The position numbers and the translations under genes were made by a program. DNA of 64,000 bases from Pisolithus tinctorius (lineage: Eukaryota; Basidiomycota; Agaricomycetes; Boletales; Pisolithaceae): the NCBI GenBank assembly GCA_024663395.1, contig JANFAH010000006.1, forward strand, positions 2,046,001 to 2,110,000, given 5' to 3'. Shown piece by piece: positions 10,773-21,172 of the stretch. The notes below the pieces were generated by a model that was not told the DNA's origin, searched no databases, and saw only the letters and a program-made list of their open reading frames with translations. Position 1 is the first letter of the stretch. Each line of letters begins with the position of its first letter.

Positions 10773-11797
10773 ATGTCTGCCTCTTCCGAGCCTTCCTGCG
10801 CACCATCGCCCTTCGACCATGCGAGGGCAGATGTGATTTTACGGTCATCTGACGACGTCGACTTTCGTGTATTCAAGTTGTTCCTCTCTCTTGCATCGCC
10901 GTTCTTCGAGACCCTCTTTGATCTCCCTCAACCGTCAGAGGAGATGAATACAGATGTGGAGATGAAGGACGGACTACCCGTCATCCCTGTCTCAGAAGAC
11001 AACAAGACGCTGGATCCACTACTCCGCTTCTGCTATCCCTGCACTCTGGCAGAGGATCCTGCCCTCGAGGATTTCAGAGACATCGTAAACGTACTCGAGG
11101 CGGCCAAAAAGTATTCCCTTGACACAGTCGCGAAGACGGTATGCAAATCTCTGTTCAACCCGAAGATATTGGAGGCGAACTCGCTGCGCTGCTTCGCAAT
11201 TGCGTGCTGCACTCGCATGCAAGACGAGTGCGCCCTCGCTGCCCGATACATGCTTTGGGAACCTTTAGTTCCGACGTGGTTCGAGGAAATCGAGCTAATC
11301 ACTTCTACTGAACTTCTTACATTGTTGGTATACCATCGTAAATGCGCTACGGCTATCCAGGCACTGAAGGTCGACCTTTCTTGGATTACTACCGAATACA
11401 CTCAGTGGGCTGCTGCTCCGTGGATGGTCGGTAAGACTTCCAGTGGTAGCTATTGTAACTGCGCTAGGTCGTCGTCCGGGAAATACCCCTTGTTTTACGG
11501 AAACACAGTTGCCCAATGGTGGGAAGCGTTTATGGACTCCACTTTTCTGGATTTGCAGGAGAAGCCCTGCGCGGAGACTATCCGACAAGATGTCGAGAAG
11601 GCAATACAATCAGTTCGGCAGCGCAACTGTGGTCATTGTTCTGCGGTGGTCCCTGGAGGCATGCGAGATTTCGGGACAGTCTTTATCAACAAGGTTGAAG
11701 AGATAATTTCCAAGGTGACTCTTTCCTTGAGATACATCACTTGGAGACTTTAATAAACCTGATTATGTTGCAGGTCGAGCTAGACCTGCAGTTTTGA
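10773..11797 (+). CDS. BTB/POZ domain protein, array copy at 10773 (MSAS type)
   Basis: Predicted 321 residues from exons 10773-11714 and 11774-11797 with a 59-nt intron. It has an N-terminal BTB domain (ADVILRSSDDVDFRVFKLF), BACK-like helices, and cysteine pairs SYCNC and RNCGHC toward the C-terminus; the last exon is VELDLQF. Unlike three sister copies, its intron is not a multiple of three, so a retained intron would end the protein early, at 11753. It forms a close pair with the 14984 copy. Confidence 0.88.
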
Positions 11798-12690
11798 CGG
11801 CCAAGATACCTTCAATTCATGTTTGCAAGTGCTCGATCAGTGACCGGAGTACAAAGTAACCCAGAGTAGCCTTGTTCCTGCATTACCATTACCTTACGAT
11901 AGTGTGTTTCATGACGTGCTTTGTGATAGATATGTTGCGGAAGTGTAGGATAGCTTTGCCCGTCTGCCTGTAAATGACACTGAATGAAAGTTGAATCAGC
12001 CATTTTTGCAGATGCATCCATTATGCCATGGAAGAGTGATGAAAAGATATGCTACATGTTTCAAAGACAAACCCTCCAGAACGTGGTCTCTGTTTTTCAA
12101 GTCAGACGATTGAATTCCTGTCCAGGTGACCGTGCTACGACCGATGGCTGCCAAATGCTAGAGGCTCGTAGGTCAGATTTGTTGGTACGTATCAGCTGGG
12201 TGCACAAAGGGAAACATACATATGTCGCAAGGACATTCCGAGTACGTAGCCCTGCGAGGCCTCACCCAAAGTTGGAAAGTCGAAGTTTGTTGAATCTTTT
12301 CAGCGCCACGGGTCGATTCGAACCGTCTCGAACTCGTGCGGCTGGGAGCAAGGTGTGATGCAATGACATTTCTATGAGAACAATGATGCTCTCGAGTCGA
12401 CAGCTAGTGCTGATTCCTGGAAATGTCGCGTTGTTTGCTGGCGGGCGTAATTTCGTGGAACAGCTCGGAGGTCAGCTTCATCTTTATTGGGAAGCTGACA
12501 GTCACTTAGGCCAACACCCGCCCCTATGAATTCGGAGGGCACTTGCCGGGTGGCTGTCACTACAGCGCACATCCACGACCAGTACTGTCGTGATGTGTCG
12601 ATTCAGAGTGGACCTCATGTACATCCTGGCAAGCATAACTAGTGCTGTGGTGCAGTACTCGCCGTCTCTCTTTCCCACCAGATCGGGTGA
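11798..12690. other. Array spacer, no gene seen
   Basis: The first part (11800-11960) resembles the 3' flanks of other BTB copies, for example 4510-4660, with the shared phrase AAGTGTAGGATAG. A 124-codon ORF at 11984-12358 has no counterpart in the other spacers and no recognisable motif, so I do not call it. Confidence 0.5.
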
Positions 12691-12819
12691 CTTATTCGAC
12701 TCTACAGGTCGATGTGTCGCGAGAAATACTGGGGGCCTGGCAGGAATGCGAAAGTGAAATCGGGGTTTACGAGCGTTTGTCAAAACATAATATTCCACAC
12801 CCTGCATCTCTAGTGCACA

Positions 12820-13399
12820 GAGACATGTATTCCCTCCATGCCATCGAGAAGACCATCTGCCAGTACCTGTCTACGCCGAAGATATTGGAGACAAATTTAC
12901 TTCGCTCCTTCTCAATCGCGCGCCGAGTTCACATGCAGGGTGAGTGCATTTTTGCTGCCTGATGCATTTGTTAGGGGCCGTGGTTCGAAGAGATCGAGTC
13001 GGCTACTTCCGCACAGCTGAATTCCCTCAAACGAGCGCTGTCCACTTTACACCCCAATGGTTACAGTGGTTTCTGGTGGTCAATGTCCGGATGGTCCTCT
13101 CTACTTTAGGGAACGCAGTCGCCTGGAGGTCGTCATAGGTGCTACCTGTCTGCTTGTGGGACAAGCCCTGTGCAAAGACTATCCGAGAAAGTGTCGAGAA
13201 CGGTATAATACAACTCGACAACGCAACTACGCGTACTATTCCGCATCAGAGTCCGGAGGCATTCAAGATTTCGGGATGCTCTTCGTCCACAAAGTGGAAG
13301 AGTTAAATTTTAACGGTGAGTTTTATCTCTACTGTCGATGCTTGCAGAATTTGTATGACCTTTTCAAATGTCAGGTTGGACTGGAGTTGTGGTTCTTGA
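12820..13399 (+). pseudogene. Degenerate BTB array gene (remnant 3)
   Basis: Recognisable pieces in order are YSLHAIEKTICQYLSTPKIL, then ETNLLRSFSIARRVHMQGEC, a stop, a fragment matching WFEEIE, WWSMSG-like debris, CAKTIRES, TTRQRNYAYYSASESGG and KVEEL, followed by a damaged last exon. The whole N-terminal BTB domain is missing and several shifts are present. This is the most diverged array member. Confidence 0.7.
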
Positions 13400-13782
13400 A
13401 AGGACAATGATTACTCTGCAGTTGAAGACAAAGATATGCAATGTATGGAATGTGCCTCTGTGCTTGTTGTACGTCTTTTTACGTGCAATGAACATTTCGC
13501 CAGAGTACTCTCGAGACGGAAGGAGTGTCTTGGAGAACGGGGGGCAACCAACAACAAACCGGGAAGGTTTATCATGTAGGTTGGAATCGCTGCCCCAAAC
13601 CCGCATCGATTGTTGGTCGGTGCCCGGCAGAACTGGCATTTACGAAAGCAGCGCATGTAAGGCAATACCATATCGTCCATCCTTGCTCGTGGGTAGTATA
13701 CCCTTCTTCGTGACGACAGTTTGACTGCGATTTTGTTGGGGAGCACCACGTTCCCAGCTTCGACGCAGCATGACATACCCAG

Positions 13783-14181
13783 ATGTATCGCAGCCCACAA
13801 GATATGAAGCACACGTGCAACACTCATCCAGTTGATAATGAATGTCTGCGTCATCGCGTGTACAGTGTGTTGGAAATCTCAAGGTGGCCTAGATCAGGAA
13901 TAGGAATTTCTCGCTTCCAGAACAGCACTGGGTTTTCTTTCATCACCTCGTTTGTTGAGAAACCCTGTATTCCAGTCTTGTGGATGCAAACGAGTGCCAC
14001 AAATTTTACAGAACAAGGTAAAATGGAAGTCCATAACGAACCCCATGACCGATGGCGACCCCTTTTTAGCAGCGGCGAAGACATACTTTTCAAATCCCAC
14101 TCCATGATGAACGCGATGTGTAGGGTCCGGCATATCGAGGTACGTCATAACATTCAGTTTATTGTCATTCCTTGCTCATAG
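13783..14181 (+). CDS. Candidate small ORF of the MSAS-type 5' block, copy C (132 codons)
   Basis: It contains FSFITSFVEKPC, FTEQGKMEVHNEPHDRWRP and GEDILFKSHSMMNAMCRV in one frame, aligned with copies at 7879, 10166 and 14376. No BTB gene follows directly: a second copy of the block (14160 onward) lies between it and the 14984 gene. It is therefore an orphan copy of the block. No domain is recognised and the start is uncertain. Confidence 0.25.
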   Translation: MYRSPQDMKHTCNTHPVDNECLRHRVYSVLEISRWPRSGIGISRFQNSTGFSFITSFVEKPCIPVLWMQTSATNFTEQGKMEVHNEPHDRWRPLFSSGEDILFKSHSMMNAMCRVRHIEVRHNIQFIVIPCS

Positions 14182-14375
14182 GCTCGCTGATTCTTCTTGT
14201 GGCGACAATTTGACCGCACTATTGATGGAGCGCATGACATCTTATCTCTTTGCCCTGGTTGTCTTCCCTTCGCATGAAACTACATTCTCAAATTCATCAC
14301 AGCCAACAAGGTATGCAACATGTGTGCGGTACTCATCCAATCACTGAAGAATACCGCAGGTAAAGGGTATGCAAG

Positions 14376-14672
14376 ATGTCTGAAAATAGTCCAGGTCACG
14401 ATCCAAATGGTCGTAATCTAGTACAACGTTCATCAACCTTTTTATCGATAGGCTCCCTATTCCAGCGTGTGGATATGAAGGACTGCAACTATTTTACAAA
14501 ACAAGGTGAGATGGAAGTCGATAACGAACCCTATGACCCACGGCGGTCCCTGGTCGCCGATGGGAAAGACATCCTTTTGAAATCTCAATGCCATCATGTA
14601 CGCAAGGTGCAGGGTCCCGTACGTCATAATGTTCAGTTGTCTCCGTATCTTCGTTATCTGAATGCTCATTGA
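14376..14672 (+). CDS. Candidate small ORF of the MSAS-type 5' block, copy D (98 codons)
   Basis: The frame reads MSENSPGHDPNGRNLVQRSS, then FTKQGEMEVDNEPYDPRRS and GKDILLKSQCHHVRK. It is nearly identical to 10166-10378 but lacks that copy's early stop. The MEVD segment begins 473 nt before the BTB start. Function is unknown and it may not be a gene. Confidence 0.3.
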   Translation: MSENSPGHDPNGRNLVQRSSTFLSIGSLFQRVDMKDCNYFTKQGEMEVDNEPYDPRRSLVADGKDILLKSQCHHVRKVQGPVRHNVQLSPYLRYLNAH

Positions 14673-14845
14673 TTCTGATCCCATCTATCGATATAGCTTT
14701 GGGAAGTGAAAATGTTTGACTGCGTGCCGAAGCGTGTTTTGCAATATTGTAAGAGGGCGGCCGAAAAGATTGGGAGAAGGGGATGACTGTATTATCGCCA
14801 ATCTGCGTTGACCTTGCGCAATACACGCATGCAGCCTAACTGGCC

Positions 14846-14853
14846 TATAAAAG
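14846..14853 (+). promoter_or_regulatory. TATA box of BTB gene at 14984
   Basis: TATAAAAG in AACTGGCCTATAAAAGCCC, 138 nt before the ATG. Confidence 0.55.
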
Positions 14854-14983
14854 CCCGTCCGTCAACGGGAGCATCGTCCAAACCTAGACATTCCCCACTA
14901 CACATCAGGTCTGTAAATGTCATAAAGACTGTCTGTCCGTATGTCCCTCACCCAACGAACCAATCTAGCCGCTAGCATCATAT

Positions 14984-16002
14984 ATGTCTGCCTCTTTCGA
15001 GCCTTCCTGCGCACCGTCGCCCTTCGACCATGCGAGGGCAGATGTGATTTTACGGTCGTCTGACGACGTTGACTTTCGCGTATTCAAGTTGTTCCTCTCT
15101 CTCGCATCGCCGTTCTTCGAGACCCTCTTTGATCTCCCTCAACCGTCAGAGGAGATGGGTACAGATGTGGAGATGAAGGACGGACTACCCGTCATCCCTG
15201 TCTCAGAAGATAGCAAGACGCTGGATCCACTACTCCGCTTCTGCTATCCCTGCACTCTGGCAGAGGATCCTGCCCTTGAGGATTTCAGAGACGTCGTAAA
15301 CGTACTCGAGGCGGCCAAAAAGTATTCCCTTGACGCAATCGAGCAGACAGTATGCAAATCTCTGTTCAACCCGAAGATATTGGAGGAGAACTCGCTGCGT
15401 TGCTTTGCTGTCGCGTGCCGTGCTCGCCTGCAGGATGAATCTGTACTCGCCGCCAGGTACACCCTTCGGGAGCCTCTGGTTCCAGCGTGGTTCGGGGAGA
15501 TTGAACTGATTACTTCCACCGAACTCCTTGTGCTGTTAACATATCACCGCAAATGCGCTACCGCTGTGCTGGCGCTAAAGAATGACCTCTCTTGGATCAC
15601 AGCCGAATATCCTGAGTGGTATGCTGTGCCATGGATGATCGCCATGCACCCCAATGGTTACACTTGTTGCACCCAGTCAAGGTCTGGAAGGTACCCTGAG
15701 TTTTACGGATATCAAGTTGCGCAATGGTGGGAAACGTTCATGGATTCCACTTTTCTGGATATGCAAGACAAGCCCTGCGCGGAAACTATCCGACAAAATG
15801 TCGACAAGGCTATACTGACAGTTCGACAACTCAACTGCAGTAGTTGTTCTTCCATGGCACCGGCAGGCTTGCGAGAATTCGCAACTCTCTTTACTAACAA
15901 AGCCGAAGAGTTAATCGCGAAGGTGAGTTTCCTTCCCTGTAACACTTGGAGACATCTAGTGACCTGGTTATGTTGCAGGTCGAGCTAGACCTAAAGTTTT
16001 GA
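14984..16002 (+). CDS. BTB/POZ domain protein, array copy at 14984 (MSAS type)
   Basis: Predicted 320 residues from exons 14984-15922 and 15979-16002 (56-nt intron). The BTB domain is almost identical to the 10773 copy, but the region around residues 205-240 differs strongly: it reads YPEWYAVPWMIAMHPNGYTC where its twin has YTQWAAAPWMVGKTSSGSYC. C-terminal cysteines are CSSC; the last exon is VELDLKF. Function is unknown beyond the BTB fold. Confidence 0.88.
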
Positions 16003-16385
16003 TGTCCGAGATATACTCCACCCGTTTTTGCAAATTTGCCTGATTATATAGTGATCGAGGCATAAAGTAACTGTTTTCGCCTTGTATCTTGACGCGCATC
16101 GCGACGTATGTTGTAGAACTGAGAAATGTAAATAGTTTTGCCAGTCTATCTGTGAGATTGCAAGAATCGAGTTGAGCAATGCTCACACTAGACTTGGAAC
16201 GGACTCAAAATAAGAATACTTTTGTCAGTCTCATGTGGAGACCAACATTTGATAATACTACGGTCTCGTTCAAAGTTTCGCGCCAGGAACAGACGCAAAC
16301 TAGTACTTGTTGGATCAACATAAGTTTGAACCAACCAGTAGTAGTTGTTACAACTCTAGCGAGGGGCAATCTTGTATGATAGAGG

Positions 16386-17001
16386 CTACAGATACGGTAT
16401 GATGACTATGATAGAGTCACGGATCAAACAGCAAATTACTAGTGACCTCTGTAACGTGACTGTAAAGAGATCATAACACAATTCTTGCAACACAACTAAG
16501 TCTAAGAAGCTGAGGACGGGCCCACGTAATAAGCATGACAAAAATGAGTAGGTGGCACGAGTAATAAGAGTCGCCCAGCGCACAGGACCCTGTGCGTCCT
16601 CCTTCCTGGAGGACCTAAACAGGCCTATCATAGTCAGTATTGACAACCTCTCTCCTACCACTGAGTTTAACTTGCAGGCTCAACATTGTCAAATTGCCAC
16701 GCCTATTTCATACCTGCGCATCAACCACGCTCGCCGCAATTGCTGGTATAGCAGGAGTAGGGGTACGAAGATACAATTTCACTACGGCAAGCTAGTTAGT
16801 ATCAGTTTGAGGGCATCTGCAAGCCTCCCTGTCAGACTTGACCGTGGCCATCCCAGCACTCGCGAATGCCGAAGAGCCGAACTTGGGACTGCAGGGTGAC
16901 AGCAAGACGCGAGAAAATGTGAAATCTACAAGGCGGTCTGGTTTGCGAAGATGCTTGGTAGTGTGGCGAGCCTGGAGGTCACGAAGGAAGATCGTCCACA
17001 T
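16386..17001 (-). pseudogene. Decayed 3' fragment of the 22743-24410 gene (fragment 3)
   Basis: Minus-strand pieces include KPDRLVDFTFSRVLLSPCSP and FGSSAFASAG, matching KPDYLVDVAFPRVSLSPRSP and FGSSAFTSVG in the intact protein. The tail around 16590-16660 is also recognisable. Frames are broken in several places. It follows BTB copy 14984, repeating the convergent arrangement. Confidence 0.75.
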
Positions 17002-17396
17002 CGAGATCTGAGTCCTGCATCGATACCCCTCTCCCAGGGATTTGGTGGCGTTGATGACGACTGGTTCATGAACCGTCCGACCAAATAATTAACAACGTCT
17101 GACGTAACCCGCACCTGTGTTGATGGTCGACCCAATCGTCCGTGAGTCCTTGGAACTCTGCGTCTAGTGTATTAATCTGAGATGGTGGATAGGAGCTCAT
17201 CACCCTCTCTGTTGTGCCCTCCTGCGATATTTTTGCCAGGGTGGTGATTTCCTTTCTCTCTCCGTTCGGTTTTTTTCTGAGTATCTTTGCACACTGCTTG
17301 TACGGTTCGCTGACGGAGTTTCCCTGACAAGGTTATTACTGCTTGGTCATTCCACCGCTGCCGTGGGGCGCAACAAGCCTTACTACTATAAAGGCA

Positions 17397-17403
17397 GGGG
17401 GCT
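17397..17403 (+). promoter_or_regulatory. TATA box of the BTB pseudogene at 17520
   Basis: TATAAAG followed by GCAGGGGGCTGACGGGTGAA, the MSDSQ-type promoter, 123 nt before the ATG. Confidence 0.5.
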
Positions 17404-17519
17404 GACGGGTGAAGGTGAGATGTCAAGGTTTCCTACCATCGTCCAGGTTTGTGTTCGTCTCCTCACCATTTCAGAAGGAGTCTGACGCGACAAAGGGCCC
17501 TCGTTTGTGACAGTATAGC

Positions 17520-18529
17520 ATGTCAGACTCACAATATCACCCTCCCTATGCATTGCCGCCCTTTGATCATGAGAAGGCAGATGTGATCATACGATCATCC
17601 AACAATATAGATTTCCGCGTCTTCAAGTTGTTCCTGTCCCTTGCATCGCCATTCTTTGAAACCCTCTTTAATCTCCCCCAACCGTCAGAAGGGATGAGTA
17701 CGGATGTGGAGTTCAAGGACGGACTACCTGTCATTCCTGTCTCAGAGGACAGCAAGACGCTGGATTCACTCCTCCGTTTCTGCTATCCCTGCACCCTGGC
17801 AGAGGATCCTGCCTTCGAGGACTTTGGAGATGTCGTTAACCTACTCGAGGTTGCCAAGAAGTACTCCCTCGATGCAGTCGAGAGAACGATTTGCAAATCC
17901 CTTTTCAGCCCAAAGATATTGGAAGGGAACTCATTACGCTGCTTCGCTATCGCGTGCCATGCTCGCATGCAGGACGAGTGTGCTCTTGCTGCCAAATACA
18001 CCCTCCGAGAGCCTCTAGTTCCAACGTGGTTCGAGGAGATCGAGTTGATTACCTCGAGCGAGCTCCTCTCATTATTGGCATATCACAAAAAGTGCGGCAA
18101 TGCCGTTCAGGTGTTGAAGGATGATATCTCTTGGATTACAAGCACATATCCTGCCGTCCCATAGATGGTCGGTAGGTATAGTGACGGTTACTGTGGATGC
18201 ACTCAGTCAGCTTCGAGAAGATTCATACTAAGCGGAAATGCGTGTGTTCAGTGGTGGGAGACTTTCATGGACTTCACCTTTGCAGATCTGCGCGACATGC
18301 CCTGCGCAGAGACTATCCGGAAAAATGCTGAGAAGGCTATACAGACAGCTTGCCAACGTCATTGCCGTTACTGTACCCATGTGGTACCGGGTGGCATGCG
18401 AGATTTCGCAGTTTGCTTTGCCAACAACGTTGAAAAATTGATCGCCAAGGTGAGTTCTTTCTTGGAGCTACAACACTTGGAGACATTGATCTCGTTATTT
18501 TGCAGGTCGAACTAGACATGAAGTTTTGA
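17520..18529 (+). pseudogene. BTB array gene with one nonsense codon (MSDSQ type)
   Basis: The first 214 codons are normal (BTB domain ADVIIRSSNNIDFRVFKLF plus BACK-like part). Relative to the 21173 copy, 9 nt are missing after YP and the tryptophan codon of PWMVG has become TAG at 18162-18164. The frame then continues undamaged through YCGC, CRYC and the terminal intron (18450-18505) to VELDMKF and a stop at 18529. Promoter and splice sites look sound, so it could still be transcribed as a truncated BTB-BACK protein. This is a young pseudogene, or a functional truncated form. Confidence 0.8.
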
Positions 18530-18865
18530 TGTCCACGGTACATGCCACTTGTTTTTGCAACCTCGCCTGACCAGTGATCGGGGTACAAAGTAACTAACAA
18601 CCTTGTTTCCGCCCCTACCCCGACGTGTCTCGAGATATGTACACGTCGCAGAAACGTAGCATAGCTTTTCCAGCCTTCCTGTCAGTGGCACCGAATGAAT
18701 CAACTATGTTCGCACTAGAGTGAGGATTGACTCAAGATGCGACTGATTGATATCAAGATTTACGCACCGTAGTCGTGGAAGTTTCGAGTGCTCGAGCAGA
18801 CATTGCATCAGGATGTATAAACTAAGTAGTGATTACAACTCTAGCGAGTAGGCATTATATCAAAG

Positions 18866-19640
18866 CTACAGATACAGTGTGATACCTATGATAGAATCTC
18901 GGATCAAATAGCAGATTGGTAGTGATTTGGAACGTGGTCGTAAAAATATCACCATGTGCGATTCTTGCGGCGGAAAAAAAAAAGTAAGACCCGAAGCCCC
19001 AGGACGGGCCGGCACAACAAAATGACAATCACGAAAAGGTGACAAGGGTGAATGAAACAAGTTGCTCAGTGCACAAAACACTGCGCATCCCTCCTAGAGG
19101 GCTTAAAAAGGCCCATTATCGCCAGCATCGAGGACTTCTTTCCCACCACCTTGTTTAACAGCAGGCTGAACGTAGCCAAATTGCCATGCATCCCGGGTGC
19201 CTGGGCATGAGCTATGCTCGCTGCGGTTGCTGGTGTAGTAGATATAGGGGGTTCGAAGAACAGAGTTAAATTTCCCCACGGCAGACTGGACGGCATCAAA
19301 TTGGGGAGACGGGATGACGAAGAACTGAATCCGGGACTGCGGGGTGACAGCGAGATGTGAGGAAACGTGAGGCCTTCAAGGTAGTCTGGTGTAAGTCGCT
19401 TGGCAGTCCGGCGGGTCACAACAGAAGGCCATCCAAACCGAGATGGTCGGCCGGTTGGGCGATATGGGGGTCAAGATCTGAATTCTGCGTAGTCGATACC
19501 CTTCCTCATTGTTGACCCCAAGTACAGAGGGCAGACTCGCAGCGCCAAAGTGACTTACTGCAGCTCACCGCCGAAACGTATGCAGAAAGGCTGGCGTAAT
19601 CCCACTCCTCCTGAACCCACCAGATGCCTCCCTGCTCTCG
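18866..19640 (-). pseudogene. Decayed 3' fragment of the 22743-24410 gene (fragment 4)
   Basis: This is the best preserved fragment. It keeps a 117-codon minus-strand frame with RRTAKRLTPDYLEG, SLSPRSPGFSSSS, FEPPISTTPATAASIAHAQA and LNKVVGKKSSMLAIMGLFKP. Compared with the intact gene it lacks an internal stretch before LMPSS. Upstream (19420-19640) more distant pieces of the same gene can be traced. It follows the 17520 pseudogene. Confidence 0.8.
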
Positions 19641-20048
19641 GAAACCAGCCTGCGGGACTGATCATGACCTGTACCTCATAATACGAGATTAAGTAGTACT
19701 TGGAAGGTACATCTCTCCACGAGAATTAGATGGCGCTGATGATGGTTCGTGAAGCATATAACAAGGTTAACAGCGTCTTGGGCAACCTGGCTTCTGTGCT
19801 ATCCACAGCAGGCCCGACGGACTGCGGGCGCGTTGACAGTCAGATTTCAAGATATACTGCCAACGATAGTCGAGACGTCCGATTCCGTAGGACTTCAGGA
19901 AGCGACCATTTTTCCGCATACCATTCGGTAAGCCAATTGAAAGGGCGTGTCCAAATCGTCTCCGAGTCGTTGGAGCACCCTATCTGTGCAAGTATGAGAT
20001 GGTGGATGGGAGCACTCCGCAGGAAGTGTGTGGGTAAGCTGGTAAATT

Positions 20049-20074
20049 TCCAACCCCCCTGCAGGGGGGTTGGA
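20049..20074. repeat. Perfect 26-bp palindrome
   Basis: Two 13-nt arms meet at CTGCAG, each with a run of six C or six G. The related sequence near 233-252 has lost the symmetry (ACCCCCCTGAAGCGGGTT). It lies in the spacer before the 21173 BTB gene. Confidence 0.9.
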
Positions 20075-20399
20075 CATTTCTCTTGCTTTCGCTGATGCCG
20101 TCCTCCTCACCATCGTTCCGACTCGAATATAGGTACGGGCCGAAACACCTCTAGGGAGGCCCAAAAACTTGTGATGACCATGGCCCACGCGGCGAGAAGG
20201 TGCCCCCACCGAGTGGCTTTCAATATTGCCGCGCCGCATTAATAAAAGATGTTTCGTGTGGACTCATCTTGGCGCGTTGGGTGTTCATTGACATTTTCGA
20301 CTGACACACAAGTAATATGTGGTCCATATGTCCCGTTAATCGCAGGTCTTGGTTTGTTCGTTCCTGCACATATGTCTTCCACCCTATGATCGTCTGCCC

Positions 20400-21050
20400 G
20401 GTGCGTTCATCTTTTCTCGTCTCATTTGGGTCAGAGATGTTGCTGTTCTATTACCTTCTTTTGTCTGCGCGAGCGCATGGCGAAATTATTTGCAATGGCA
20501 GAATTTACTTCCTAAGCTGTGACAGTGCATGTGTCAACGGCAGGGCGGCACTTACAGGTCTACATTCGTCGGATTGCTCGAACTTTCTTACTTTTACCCA
20601 CCGGAGCTCAACAGTAGATCCTCATCCATCGATAAACCATCTTGACTCCGACCTACCTGTGACAAAACTGGCATGCCGGAGGATAAAAGGTGAGTTATAT
20701 TCTCTGTTTGGTGGTCGTGGTGGTTGCTTCGAACGTTTTAATTTCATCTCGATGGATTTGGACCAGATATAATCACGGAGTGTGCATTCTGCTCTACCCC
20801 TGACGTTCCGCTGCGGAATCCTCAATGCCTCGTTGTCTTCCATGGTTGGATGGCCGTAGAATTTGATTCATATAGATCGGTGGACGGCATTCCTGGTTCC
20901 ATAAATTCCAACCGCGCTGGGACGTTCCTATAGGTTTCTGTACGCACAGCGGCGAAAACGGAAACTAGAAGATGCGGGAGGTATGATAGCACGATCTCAG
21001 TCACACGGGCCGTACCAACAAACATGGCCATACGCGCAGTCTCGCATTAC
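20400..21050 (+). repeat. 5' block of the MSDSQ-type BTB gene at 21173
   Basis: Similar to 600-1240 and 6650-7190. It includes TTTTAATTTCATCTCGATGG (also near 949 and 7040). No gene is seen. Confidence 0.6.
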
Positions 21051-21057
21051 TATAAAG
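21051..21057 (+). promoter_or_regulatory. TATA box of BTB gene at 21173
   Basis: TATAAAG followed by GTAGGGAGCTGACGGATGAA, 122 nt before the ATG. Confidence 0.6.
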
Positions 21058-21172
21058 GTAGGGAGCTGACGGATGAAGGTGGACTTCAAGGTTTCCTACC
21101 GTCGCCCAGGTTTGTGTTTGTCCCTTCATCATTCAGAAGGAGTCTGACGCAACTGACCTGTGGCAGTATAGC

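Noticed and set aside
11984..12358. 124-codon ORF as a gene
   Set aside because: No motif, no conserved counterpart in other array spacers and no promoter or splice context.
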